Positions 1-6,558 of a DNA stretch of 38,567 nt are shown here, one piece after another (position 1 is the first letter of the stretch; the number at the start of each line of letters is the position of its first letter). Under the pieces are notes generated by a model. The model saw nothing but the letters and a program-made list of their open reading frames with translations, had not been told where the DNA came from and ran no database searches. The stretch spans positions 1-38,567 of the forward strand of contig CAJUTM010000031.1 of NCBI GenBank assembly GCA_910589595.1, written 5' to 3'. This DNA comes from an uncultured Eubacterium sp. (GTDB lineage: Bacteria > Bacillota > Clostridia > Lachnospirales > Lachnospiraceae). A program made the position numbers and the translations under genes.

Positions 1-22
1 AGCTTAGGCATTGATATCCTTG

Positions 23-49
23 TAAAAAAAGTGTCAACCAATATTGACA
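23..49 (-). terminator. Possible rho-independent terminator
   Basis: Read on the minus strand, a 6-bp inverted repeat (TGTCAA / TTGACA, plus-strand arms 32-37 and 44-49) with a 6-nt loop is followed directly by a run of seven T. It lies just after the stunted sensor ORF that follows the response regulator, so it could end that transcript. The stem is short and AT-rich. The same TTGACA could instead be a promoter box. Confidence 0.35.
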
Positions 50-52
50 ATA

Positions 53-127
53 TCACATTATGACCTGTACTACAATCTTACACACTTCCGATATGTTATT
101 TACTATTTCAAACTCTGACTGACTCAT
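53..127 (-). pseudogene. 5' stub of an Agr-type sensor histidine kinase gene (24 codons)
   Basis: The start codon overlaps the stop codon of the response regulator gene in an ATGA arrangement, as is typical for the histidine kinase partner of LytTR regulators. The frame codes 24 residues beginning MSQSEFEIVNNI and rich in Ile and Val, which fits the start of the first membrane segment of an AgrC-like sensor. It then meets TGA, and nothing resembling the rest of a kinase is visible in the remaining 52 bases. I infer a gene truncated by rearrangement, leaving the regulator without its cognate sensor at this site. The sequence left of the window could hold more. Confidence 0.45.
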
Positions 128-879
128 TGGCTTTCCTCCGAAATATATTCCATATATGCCTGCACAAAGCCGTCATATTTATACCTTGAAAGTAGGAGTT
201 TATCCCCGTTTGCCATTCTTACCTCTGTCCTGTCATAGCTCTCCACATGAAAAAGATTAATCAGGTATCCCCTGTGTATGCGGTAAAACTGCCCTGCCAG
301 TTCCTTTTCCAGGTCTCCAATTTTCCCATAATATTCCAGCCTGCTCGTGCAGGTTTGATTTCCACTTTTTAGATACAGCACAATATTATGGTTCTGGCTC
401 TCCATATAGTAAATATCATGAAACGGTATGGCTTTACTTCCGCCTGCATACGGAATCACAAGTTTCTTCCTGCGTTTCTCCACCTCCGATGCAATCTGCC
501 CCACTGCACGGCTGAACACCTCTGCAAATTTATGTTCATCCACGGGTTTTACAAGGTACTGGAACGCTCCTACATCAAATGCGTCATAAACATATTTTTC
601 ATAGCCCGTAACAAATATGATGATTGGCTGCCTGCCGGTATCCATTGCCCGGATATTTCTTGCCAGTTCCATGCCATCCATCAAGGCACCGGAACCACCC
701 ATCTCTATATCCAGAAACAGCAGATCATACTCTCTGCCATCCGACAAATATTCATCAGCAGACGCATATTCCATAATGCTGCACTCTATAGCCTGTTTTT
801 TTATGAGTGAAACAAGATAGGCCCTTATATTTTTTTCATCATCGCACACTGCAATTTTTACCGTATCTGTCACCTCCAA
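124..879 (-). CDS. LytTR-family response regulator (AgrA/VirR-like)
   Basis: This 251-residue protein is a two-component response regulator. The N-terminal receiver domain (about residues 7-130) shows the acidic pair in VCDDE, the phospho-acceptor Asp in LLFLDIEMGG, the Thr of FVTGYE and the Lys of YLVKPVDE. The C-terminal half (about 145-245) is a LytTR DNA-binding domain, with the characteristic IYYMESQNHNIVLY strand and FYRIHRGYLINLFHVE. Members of this family usually control peptide quorum sensing, bacteriocins or surface properties and are paired with a membrane sensor. Here the next gene downstream overlaps the stop codon but ends after 24 codons, so the regulator is probably an orphan. 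Assignment to the family is firm; targets are unknown. Confidence 0.93.
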   Translation of the reverse strand: MEVTDTVKIAVCDDEKNIRAYLVSLIKKQAIECSIMEYASADEYLSDGREYDLLFLDIEMGGSGALMDGMELARNIRAMDTGRQPIIIFVTGYEKYVYDAFDVGAFQYLVKPVDEHKFAEVFSRAVGQIASEVEKRRKKLVIPYAGGSKAIPFHDIYYMESQNHNIVLYLKSGNQTCTSRLEYYGKIGDLEKELAGQFYRIHRGYLINLFHVESYDRTEVRMANGDKLLLSRYKYDGFVQAYMEYISEESQ

Positions 880-1195
880 TCCTCAATTAACTTATCGGAA
901 AAATTACTGGGGGTTCTAACGTCTGCTTCGTGAATGGTTAATCTGACAACGTGAATCGCAGATTTTGATTTTAGGTGCCAAATCCATAAACCGCCATTTG
1001 AGAAATAAGTCAAAACCACAAATCGCCGCATATGGTACAACCCCATAGCGACGACTTTGTATCATCTGGCATACTGAGGTGCCTTTATATTTACACTCAA
1101 GCCTACAATTTTCACAATGCCCTTATCTGTTTCCTTGCAATAAACTTGTGCCATATAGTACCATGCCTTTCCCATAGTTCCTACATTTTTACGTT
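880..1195. other. Intergenic stretch with a small stem-loop; no clear gene
   Basis: About 315 bases lie between the response regulator and a broken hypothetical gene. They hold an inverted repeat at 1028-1050 (TATGG / CCATA, with flanking CGC and GCG that can extend the stem) and one short ORF on the minus strand at 1062-1175. No family was recognised. It may be a decayed gene end or the edge of a mobile element. Confidence 0.4.
1062..1175 (-). CDS. Possible 37-residue ORF, unrecognised
   Basis: An ATG-initiated ORF of 37 codons starting MGKAWYYMAQVYCKETDKG has protein-like composition, but only a weak AGGAAC-type ribosome site and no recognised relatives. It begins about 20 bases after the end of the broken hypothetical gene on the same strand. 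It may be a remnant of a longer gene, because the reading frame ends within a region of stem-loop structure. Confidence 0.2.
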   Translation of the reverse strand: MGKAWYYMAQVYCKETDKGIVKIVGLSVNIKAPQYAR

Positions 1196-1871
1196 TTACT
1201 TATTATTCGCATAATAATCCCAAATATGATTCAACTCATTTCTCATAGATACCGTGATACCTAAACCAAGTTTTATATTGCTTAAACCATCTTTTGACTG
1301 TGACAACAATCGTATATTCTCATTATTGACAGCAGACATAAATGCTTGATAAGCCTGCTCTTTCATCCCACTTTTCCCGGTATTGTCTGTGGAAATAGAT
1401 TGGGCTGTATCAGCACTCTTAGAATGCTTTCTCCTTGGTTAATTCCTGTATACTTCCATCATTGGCAACATAATATTGCTGTTCCCTGTCTGTATCAGCA
1501 TATTTTTCCTCTATGCCATTCCGCATCTTTTTGTAAGCTGATACCATTTGATTAACATGATAGTCAAAGGTATTACTCTTTACCCCTTCTTCCTTTTCCG
1601 CTGATACTGCTCTTTCAAAATCACTCATAACATTGAAAGAACTGACAGGAGAAAGTTTGCCGGCAGCTTTATTCTGTCCTGCTCTGCTTAATGCGGATAT
1701 CTTATTTTCCAGAGCGTTACGACCGGCTTTTGAAATATCCACAGCATCATTCCCTGCAACTGTGGCATTGTCCTTATCTGCCTGTTTTATTTTTTGTTTG
1801 ACTCTATCCATATCAACAGCATATTTTTCGTATTGATGTGGCAGTTGTCTTTCTGTTATATTTATTGACAT
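1196..1871 (-). pseudogene. Conserved hypothetical gene broken by a one-base frameshift
   Basis: The gene starts at 1871 behind a strong AAGGAGG site and codes 150 residues (start MSINITERQL) before TAA at 1419. Removing one G near 1424 restores the frame. Translation then runs on from ...LTKEK as HSKSADTAQSIS and continues about 70 more residues, ending HIWDYYANNK at 1196. The restored product is about 222 residues, soluble, mostly helical and charged. No domain was recognised. No signal peptide is visible, although the Ser/Asp/Lys-rich middle looks disordered. The coherence of the downstream frame supports a recent frameshift or a sequencing error. Function is unknown. Confidence 0.6.
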
Positions 1872-1915
1872 TTCTTATCCTCCTTAAAAATAACCTGCTT
1901 ACCTTAAAACATACA

Positions 1916-1950
1916 TCTGCCTGCCATTACATATAGAGATGGCAGGCAGA
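1916..1950 (-). terminator. Perfect 12-bp hairpin between two remnants
   Basis: The arms TCTGCCTGCCAT and ATGGCAGGCAGA (1916-1927 and 1939-1950) pair perfectly around an 11-base loop. The hairpin follows the coiled-coil remnant on the minus strand and precedes the next gene's ribosome site. It is not followed by a clean T run on the minus side (TGTATGTTTT), so it is a weak terminator or another kind of structured site. Confidence 0.5.
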
Positions 1951-1974
1951 GCTTTTCAACCAAGTGCCTATATC

Positions 1975-2201
1975 CTAAATGTTCATATCAAACTTAGGAT
2001 AATAAGCATCATCCAATGTTTCTTTCTGTATCAATACAGCATCCTCTGATACCATATCTTTTTCTCTGATTTCTTCAATGGTGTATGCCGCAGAATCATC
2101 CTTTATTCTATCTAACTGCTCCTGCCGCTCCTCCTTTTTCTCCTTTAACTTTTTCTCTTTTTCTTCCTGCTCTCTTTTTTCCTTGATACGGACCAGCCGT
2201 G
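1975..2201 (-). pseudogene. 3' remnant of a coiled-coil hypothetical gene
   Basis: A frame without its own start codon codes about 75 residues: a Lys/Glu-rich helical stretch (EKREQEEKEKKLKEKKEE) followed by an acidic tail ending DDAYYPKFDMNI. The frame is closed upstream by a TGA that lies inside the ParM-like stub, so the two pieces are joined out of frame. It looks like the C-terminal end of a gene whose beginning was deleted. The family is not known. Confidence 0.45.
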
Positions 2202-2234
2202 GTCAATCCCAATCACCTCTATTTTGTTATCCAT
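2145..2234 (-). pseudogene. ParM/StbA-like N-terminal stub
   Basis: A strong AAGGAGG ribosome site precedes an ATG whose first residues are MDNKIEVIGIDHGWS. This matches the phosphate-1 loop start typical of ParM/StbA actin-like plasmid partition proteins of Clostridia. After residue 15 the similarity ends: the frame enters the coding sequence of a coiled-coil gene in the wrong register and stops at 29 codons. It is best read as a deletion junction between a segregation gene and another gene, and so as evidence of a former plasmid or integrative element here. The family call rests on a very short motif. Confidence 0.5.
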
Positions 2235-2268
2235 TTTCCTTGTCCTCCTTTTCATGTAACCAACTCCT

Positions 2269-2631
2269 TTATCTCTCTCTATCCATTTCCGGACATACCT
2301 GCTGCTTCTCCCTGCATTCTTCCCCTATAATCACTTGGATTTTACGGACTATCTTTTCAAGTTCCTGCTCCGGCATCCTGTAACCAAACCAGTGCTTATA
2401 CCCCAGGTTGTCAACATAATAGAGGCCGTGCCCCGGACTTCCCTCTACAACAGAAAACTCTCCTGTTTCCAGATTGTGCTGTATGCACATGCCAAAACAC
2501 CCGCCGGAATACTCTGCACCGTCTATTCTTTTCGCCTCATTCACAAACCTTTCCGGAACCCCGGAAACAGCCACCCAATAAATACTTTCTGTATCAAGGT
2601 CATCAAAATCCTCTACCCCCTTAAAGGTCAT
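2269..2631 (-). CDS. Hypothetical protein, 120 residues
   Basis: This small soluble protein starts at 2631 with a good AAGGAGG site nine bases upstream. It has no signal peptide or membrane segment. The middle holds GGCFGMCIQHNLETGEF and GHGLYYVDNLGYKHWFGY, and the C-terminal 40 residues are helical and charged, with a terminal Cys-Pro near the end. I do not recognise the family. Its neighbours are partition and restriction remnants, so it probably came with the same mobile region. The ORF is complete and its codon use is normal for the window. Confidence 0.65.
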   Translation of the reverse strand: MTFKGVEDFDDLDTESIYWVAVSGVPERFVNEAKRIDGAEYSGGCFGMCIQHNLETGEFSVVEGSPGHGLYYVDNLGYKHWFGYRMPEQELEKIVRKIQVIIGEECREKQQVCPEMDRER

Positions 2632-2664
2632 ACCTTATTTCCTCCTTTGCCATAAAAATGCAAA

Positions 2665-2715
2665 AGGACTAAACCGACAGCGAAACACCATGTTTCAATC
2701 AGCCAATTTAGTCCT
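2665..2715 (-). terminator. Strong terminator after truncated hsdR
   Basis: The outer arms AGGACTAAA / TTTAGTCCT (2665-2673 and 2707-2715) pair perfectly. An inner GAAAC/GTTTC stem, with wobble pairs between the two, makes an almost continuous long hairpin. On the minus strand it is followed by TTTTGCATTTTT. It lies just after the stop codon of the hsdR fragment. Confidence 0.65.
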
Positions 2716-2737
2716 AAAAAGTTACAATATTCAGCTA

Positions 2738-3733
2738 TCACTCCTTTTCCCTAACATCAAGTTCCCAAATACCAGATTTTGTTTCAAGCTGCTTTAAATA
2801 CGGTCTTCCATTTGTTGCATAGAGAAATGGCACATAATATACACCAAATCTTCTTAAACAATATTTAGCGGCATCTTCTGGTTTTATCTGCTTCGCATAG
2901 TCTTTGCATTGACCGTCAATAACCGCAGATATATCAACAGCAGATTTCTTGGCTTCTATAATTCCAACCATTACCTCGCCAACAAACAAAGCATAGTCCA
3001 CATACCCATTTTTTCCAATGGAAGAATTAGTCTTCCATTCCGCAATGGCAATATTACGTCCTTTTTCTGACTTTACACCCTTAGACTGCCTCAAATTATC
3101 CGTATCCGCTTCCCATCCCACTTCACGAAGCTGCTTATCAATAATCATCCTTGTATCATGCTCTGAAAGCGGAAACTTGACAGCATTTGCCCTCGCCTTT
3201 TCTCTCCGCTCAGATGATGCCGTTCCATTTTTCTGAAGTTCACTGAGCTGTTCCTTCAAATGTTCTATATATTTTTCCTGTTCTTTGTTCCTATTTTCCA
3301 GTTCTGTCAAATTAACCGTAATATTCTGTGGCAATTTATATTTTATAGGTTCATAGGTATAATCTCCATAAGTTTGCATAAACCATGAGGACAAATCATA
3401 TGTAAGAGCCAAATTCGTTTTTGCCCGTTCCAACGATTCTTCTCCCGCATGGGCAGCCGCATTTCTTGTTTTTCTGAGTATGTAAAGAATATTGTCAATT
3501 TCCCTCGGTAAAAGGTCATGTCTTTTTAGAAGTCTGATCCGATTTGCATGGGTGTTGTCATAATCCGGTTCTGCAATCCCATCATAAGCAAGCATATACT
3601 GAACAATATGCTCTGCTAACATCCCCATTTTTATAAAACAGGTATTTGTATCTGAATATAGATACTGTTTTGCTAATTCTCCAATTTTAGCCAAATCTTT
3701 CCAATGACTTGCAAGAAAGTCAAAACTACCCAT
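2738..3733 (-). CDS. hsdR: 3'-truncated type I restriction subunit R (DUF4145 + nuclease domain only)
   Basis: HsdR is normally a protein of about 1000 residues with an N-terminal nuclease and two helicase domains. This 331-residue ORF keeps only the front. Residues about 20-120 form a HEPN-like DUF4145 region (LRKTRNAAAHAGEE). A coiled coil follows at about 145-175. The PD-(D/E)xK nuclease domain is at about 185-320, with the Asp in NGYVDYALFVG and the EAK triad in GIIEAKKSAVD. The ORF ends at GIWELDVREKE, just where the helicase part should begin, and is followed at once by a terminator hairpin. No HsdM or HsdS gene is in the window. It cannot translocate DNA without the helicase. It may be a relic or a free nuclease. 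The start is behind an AGGAGG site. Confidence 0.85.
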   Translation of the reverse strand: MGSFDFLASHWKDLAKIGELAKQYLYSDTNTCFIKMGMLAEHIVQYMLAYDGIAEPDYDNTHANRIRLLKRHDLLPREIDNILYILRKTRNAAAHAGEESLERAKTNLALTYDLSSWFMQTYGDYTYEPIKYKLPQNITVNLTELENRNKEQEKYIEHLKEQLSELQKNGTASSERREKARANAVKFPLSEHDTRMIIDKQLREVGWEADTDNLRQSKGVKSEKGRNIAIAEWKTNSSIGKNGYVDYALFVGEVMVGIIEAKKSAVDISAVIDGQCKDYAKQIKPEDAAKYCLRRFGVYYVPFLYATNGRPYLKQLETKSGIWELDVREKE

Positions 3734-3783
3734 AACATCCTCCTCTTCTTATAATTCTGTATTATCGGAAGTTCTTATACAAA

Positions 3784-3862
3784 AAAATCTAGACAAAATC
3801 AACTTGTGATAATTACAAATCCTTTATTTTCAAGCATTCTGCAATCAGAAAATCTAGACAAA
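3784..3862. repeat. Two 14-bp direct repeats, AAAATCTAGACAAA
   Basis: Identical copies at 3784-3797 and 3849-3862 lie between the YhcG gene and the hsdR fragment, each with a central TCTAGA palindrome. They could be operator sites for the downstream gene or a small duplication. Nothing else in this 138-base gap was recognised. Confidence 0.45.
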
Positions 3863-3871
3863 TGCATTTTT

Positions 3872-4897
3872 CTAATCCTCTTCTTCAAACATAATCTTGT
3901 CCACTAACTGCTTTAATTCTTCCCTATTGGGTAAATACAACTCATATTTTGAAACAAACAAATTTGTATCCATTCCATAAGTAGCATATTTTACTAACAA
4001 TTCGTCCTTATCCCTCGATAAAACAATACCAATAGGCGGGTTATCATCTGGTTCATTCTCTTCTTCTGCAAAATATCCCATGTACATATTCATTTGCCCG
4101 ATATCATCATATTGAACTGCATTTACCTTTAAATCAATTAAAACAAAACATTTCAAAATACGGTGATAAAATACTAAATCACATTTATAAATATGATTAT
4201 TGATATTCATGGGAAACTGTTCTTTGACAAAAGTAAAACCTTTTCCCAGTTCCAACAAAAACTCTTGCAGATTAGCACATATTTTACGCTCTAATTCATT
4301 CTCATCATAATGACTGTCTGCATTGAGATTTAAAAACTCAAGTGTATAAACATCTTTTATAATGTCCTGTGGCTTTTCTATTATAGCGCCCTTGTTTGCA
4401 AGTTCTAAAATTCCCTTTTTATCCTTGCTGGCTGCCAGACGCAAAAATAACGCACTCTTTTTCTGTCTTTTTAATGTACGAACATCCCAATGCTCTGCAA
4501 TACATTGTTTAGAATAAAATTCCCGTTCCAATTCATCATCAATACGAATTAATTCGCATATATGTGACCATGTCAACTTTTCCACACCTCCATATCCATT
4601 TGGATATGTCTGATAAAATTTTCTCATGTTATAGAGATTAGGTCTGCTATACCCTTTTCCCATTCTCAAAGTCAAATCGTTTGCAAGGGATTTTAATAGA
4701 TTCAATCCATATTCAGCGTGTTCTTTCCCTTTCTGCTCAAATTCTACAATATATCTACCATTATCCCAATAGGTTGCTAACTGACTCCTCTTTACTTCTG
4801 TTACAGCCTTTGCAACACCCTCTTCTATCCGTTTCGCTATCTTGTCAACAAGTACTTTATATTCTTCAGTAGTATCCGTTGTTTTTATATCATTCAT
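3872..4897 (-). CDS. YhcG/DUF1016-family PD-(D/E)xK nuclease protein
   Basis: This 341-residue protein has the two parts of the DUF1016 (YhcG) family. A helical N-terminal domain (about residues 15-150) contains the YWDNGRYIVEFEQKGKE and GYSRPNLYNMRKFYQ motifs. A C-terminal PD-(D/E)xK nuclease-like domain (about 170-335) has the conserved core CDLVFYHRILKCFVLIDLK, where Asp and the D-x-K strand supply the putative metal site, followed by GQMNMYMGYF. The family often sits next to type I restriction genes, as here beside the hsdR fragment 138 bases downstream. Its exact role is not established. It starts behind CGGAGG and has a good sigma-A-type promoter about 80 bases upstream. Length is normal for the family. 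Confidence 0.88.
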   Translation of the reverse strand: MNDIKTTDTTEEYKVLVDKIAKRIEEGVAKAVTEVKRSQLATYWDNGRYIVEFEQKGKEHAEYGLNLLKSLANDLTLRMGKGYSRPNLYNMRKFYQTYPNGYGGVEKLTWSHICELIRIDDELEREFYSKQCIAEHWDVRTLKRQKKSALFLRLAASKDKKGILELANKGAIIEKPQDIIKDVYTLEFLNLNADSHYDENELERKICANLQEFLLELGKGFTFVKEQFPMNINNHIYKCDLVFYHRILKCFVLIDLKVNAVQYDDIGQMNMYMGYFAEEENEPDDNPPIGIVLSRDKDELLVKYATYGMDTNLFVSKYELYLPNREELKQLVDKIMFEEED

Positions 4898-4974
4898 ACA
4901 AGCAACCTCCGAAACTACGCTCTATTTGTAAAATCAACATACATATTTGTTTTATTATAGCAATCCTTACCAAA

Positions 4975-5003
4975 ATTATCCACTATAACTTAAATTTTGT
5001 CAA
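4975..5003 (-). promoter_or_regulatory. Sigma-A-type promoter of the yhcG-like gene
   Basis: On the minus strand TTGACA (4998-5003) and GATAAT (4975-4980) are separated by 17 bases. A second, overlapping candidate lies just downstream, with an extended -10 (TGCTATAAT). Both point to the DUF1016 gene that starts at 4897. Confidence 0.65.
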
Positions 5004-5054
5004 AAGAACCCCCACAAATCCAAATCATGACCTGCGAAAGTTCTTATAAAATCA

Positions 5055-5288
5055 TTACCAAACTTGCAAACTTTCCTCCGCGTCCACCCAAGCTTGCATC
5101 TCCCTAGCCAGATACAATCTCGCATATTCCAACGGTTCATCAATTGCCAGTGCACTCAAAGCACACTGCGAATTATGCGTTACCTTCAATCCACGCCCCG
5201 CCTTACCACAGTCAATCCACAGCAGATATCCATTAAATGTCGTAATATCAATGCTATTTTGATACTTATTGTACCTTGCATATATCAT
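5055..5288 (-). CDS. Small protein, tentatively DUF6061
   Basis: A 77-residue acidic protein begins MIYARYNKYQNSIDI, followed by an IDCG turn and the segment LAIDEPLEYARLYLAREMQ. The pattern of an N-terminal strand pair, an IDC motif and a PLEYA helix fits my recollection of the DUF6061 family, found in accessory regions of gut Firmicutes. There is no signal peptide or membrane span, and function is unknown. The ribosome site is weak. The gene lies upstream of the DUF1016 gene on the same strand but behind a separate promoter. Confidence 0.55.
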   Translation of the reverse strand: MIYARYNKYQNSIDITTFNGYLLWIDCGKAGRGLKVTHNSQCALSALAIDEPLEYARLYLAREMQAWVDAEESLQVW

Positions 5289-5407
5289 TTTTCTGTATAA
5301 AAATTTCTCTCAACGGTCTCGAGAGTTTTCAGTTATCCTGATAAACACCTATAACTTTTTACATATTCATTTAACACTTTTCAACGTTGTATTCAAGTAA
5401 TACCTAA

Positions 5408-5581
5408 TTATAAAAATCCGCATAAAATATTTAGAAACACAATAAGTCCAAAACTTCCATAATTCATATCAGTTTCGGACTTATCTCTCATTTTCACCGT
5501 ATTGAAGTTGTTGCCAATATACGCAATTTTTGTATCAACTTTCTTCCTTTCTCTCCCTAACTCCCTGCACGTCTGTTCCAT
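5408..5581 (-). CDS. Possible 57-residue ORF containing a hairpin
   Basis: An ATG ORF starts nine bases after the stop codon of the Cys-rich protein gene and reads MEQTCRELGRERKKVDTKIA, ending in a hydrophobic tail. It overlaps an 11-bp inverted repeat (5444-5454 / 5472-5482). Spacing suggests translational coupling with the upstream gene, but the ribosome site is poor and no relatives are recognised. It may equally be the 3' untranslated region. Confidence 0.3.
   Translation of the reverse strand: MEQTCRELGRERKKVDTKIAYIGNNFNTVKMRDKSETDMNYGSFGLIVFLNILCGFL
5444..5482 (-). terminator. Hairpin downstream of the DUF6485 gene
   Basis: The arms AAGTCCAAAAC and GTTTCGGACTT pair with one G-U wobble. 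On the minus strand the stem is followed by ATTGTGTTTCT, only moderately T-rich. It probably ends the short transcript from the DUF6485 gene unless the overlapping 57-residue ORF is real. The rest of 5289-5589 shows nothing else. Confidence 0.45.
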
Positions 5582-5589
5582 TTTTTCTG

Positions 5590-5784
5590 CTATTCCAGCA
5601 ATCCGTAATCCCTCGCTAGATTCTCTATGCTCCTGTCATATGTAGCCTCTGCTTCTTTTGAAAAGAAACATGCGGGAACCCCTTCATCATGGTCGCGGTG
5701 ATGTGCTACGCAGGCACAGCATTTTCCATGGTTCGGGCAATCGTAAGTACAGGGACATGGTCTGTTATTGTCACAAGCGTTCAT
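5590..5784 (-). CDS. Cysteine-rich DUF6485-type small protein
   Basis: This 64-residue protein has eight cysteines arranged as C-x5-CPCTYDCPNHGKCCACV, followed by a His-rich stretch (HHRDHDEG) and PACFFSKEAEATYDRS. The pattern fits the DUF6485 family of Clostridia. The spacing of Cys and His suggests a small metal-binding, probably zinc, domain. Nothing more is known of its role. It is preceded by AAGGAGGT and by a promoter about 35 bases upstream. It has no signal peptide, so it is probably cytoplasmic. Confidence 0.8.
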   Translation of the reverse strand: MNACDNNRPCPCTYDCPNHGKCCACVAHHRDHDEGVPACFFSKEAEATYDRSIENLARDYGLLE

Positions 5785-5815
5785 AATCTACCTCCTTATC
5801 TGTTTTCGTATCGTT

Positions 5816-5843
5816 ATAGTATCACACCAACAGACAATATCAA
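5816..5843 (-). promoter_or_regulatory. Promoter of the DUF6485 gene (extended -10)
   Basis: On the minus strand TTGATA (5838-5843) is followed after 16 bases by TACTAT (5816-5821), with a TG one base upstream as in extended -10 promoters. It points to the Cys-rich gene starting at 5784. Confidence 0.45.
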
Positions 5844-5942
5844 GCTTTTTAGTACCATTCGCACTTTTCAAGGTATAATTTGTAAGTTTGGGATTTTTAC
5901 AGCATATTATCCCAAAAACATCACATTCAAAAATGAAAACAA

Positions 5943-5971
5943 TTGATTACTCATTCGAATAATGGTATGAT
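5943..5971 (+). promoter_or_regulatory. Promoter of the CD3324-like gene
   Basis: TTGATT (5943-5948), a 17-base spacer and TATGAT (5966-5971) form a good sigma-A promoter. It precedes an AGGAGG site, an 8-codon mini-ORF (6002-6028) and an inverted repeat before the gene at 6142. Confidence 0.65.
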
Positions 5972-6024
5972 AAGAAAAAATTCAGTTAGGAGGATTTATA
6001 CATGAAACGATATGTTATGTCTGC

Positions 6025-6111
6025 ATAGCACTGGCTATTGCAATAAAAACAATGGATGCTGCGCTTGTCGTATCATCATTATGTTCCCTATATTGTTATA
6101 GCCAATGCTAT
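6025..6111 (+). promoter_or_regulatory. Leader with mini-ORF and long-range stem
   Basis: Arms at 6025-6043 and 6093-6111 are complementary at 16 of 19 positions (core ATAGCACTGGCTAT / ATAGCCAATGCTAT). Just before the first arm an AGGAGG site drives an 8-codon ORF (MKRYVMSA) whose stop codon falls inside the arm. The layout resembles a translation-coupled leader or attenuator. It may instead be a decayed small gene. Confidence 0.4.
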
Positions 6112-6141
6112 TCCTGAAAAATATTCTTTTAGGAGGCAGAC

Positions 6142-6411
6142 ATGGGCTATATAAGAGCAGAAGAAATTCTGCCTATTGAAATAATACAACTGATACAGCA
6201 GTATGTTGATGGGAAAAATATTTATATTCCACGCAAGTCATCTAACAGGCAGGCGTGGGGAGCCGGAACGCCGATTAAACAGGAACTTTTGAAGCGTAAT
6301 CAACAGATTTACAAAGATTATCTTAACGGAAGCAAGACATCGGAATTAGCATGTAAGTATTATTTGTCAGAAAAGAGCATACAGCGTATCTTAAGAACAA
6401 TGAGCGAGTAA
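6142..6411 (+). CDS. CD3324-family small HTH protein
   Basis: The 89 residues match the CD3324 family of Clostridia: N-terminal IRAEEILPIEIIQLIQQYVDG, the central IYIPRKSSNRQAWG, and a C-terminal helix-turn-helix (about 50-85) ending in ACKYYLSEKSIQRILRTM. The family is related to Mor-type activators and is thought to bind DNA, but targets are not established. The start has an AGGAGG site. A long leader with a stem-loop and a strong terminator right after the stop codon make it a single-gene transcript. Family assignment is good; function is inferred. Confidence 0.82.
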   Translation: MGYIRAEEILPIEIIQLIQQYVDGKNIYIPRKSSNRQAWGAGTPIKQELLKRNQQIYKDYLNGSKTSELACKYYLSEKSIQRILRTMSE

Positions 6412-6415
6412 AAAT

Positions 6416-6450
6416 ATGAGCTGATACTTAGTATCGGCTCATACTTTTTT
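6416..6450 (+). terminator. Rho-independent terminator after the CD3324-like gene
   Basis: ATGAGCTGATAC and GTATCGGCTCAT (6416-6427 / 6431-6442) form a 12-bp stem with one wobble and a 3-base loop, followed by ACTTTTTT. Confidence 0.85.
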
Positions 6451-6558
6451 ATAAAAATTGGCGAGGTGGCAGGCTGGATTAAGATATGTTACGCTTTACA
6501 CAAAGAAAACGATTATTTGATTATGGCACAGTTATAGAAAGAGAAATGGAGGCTAACC

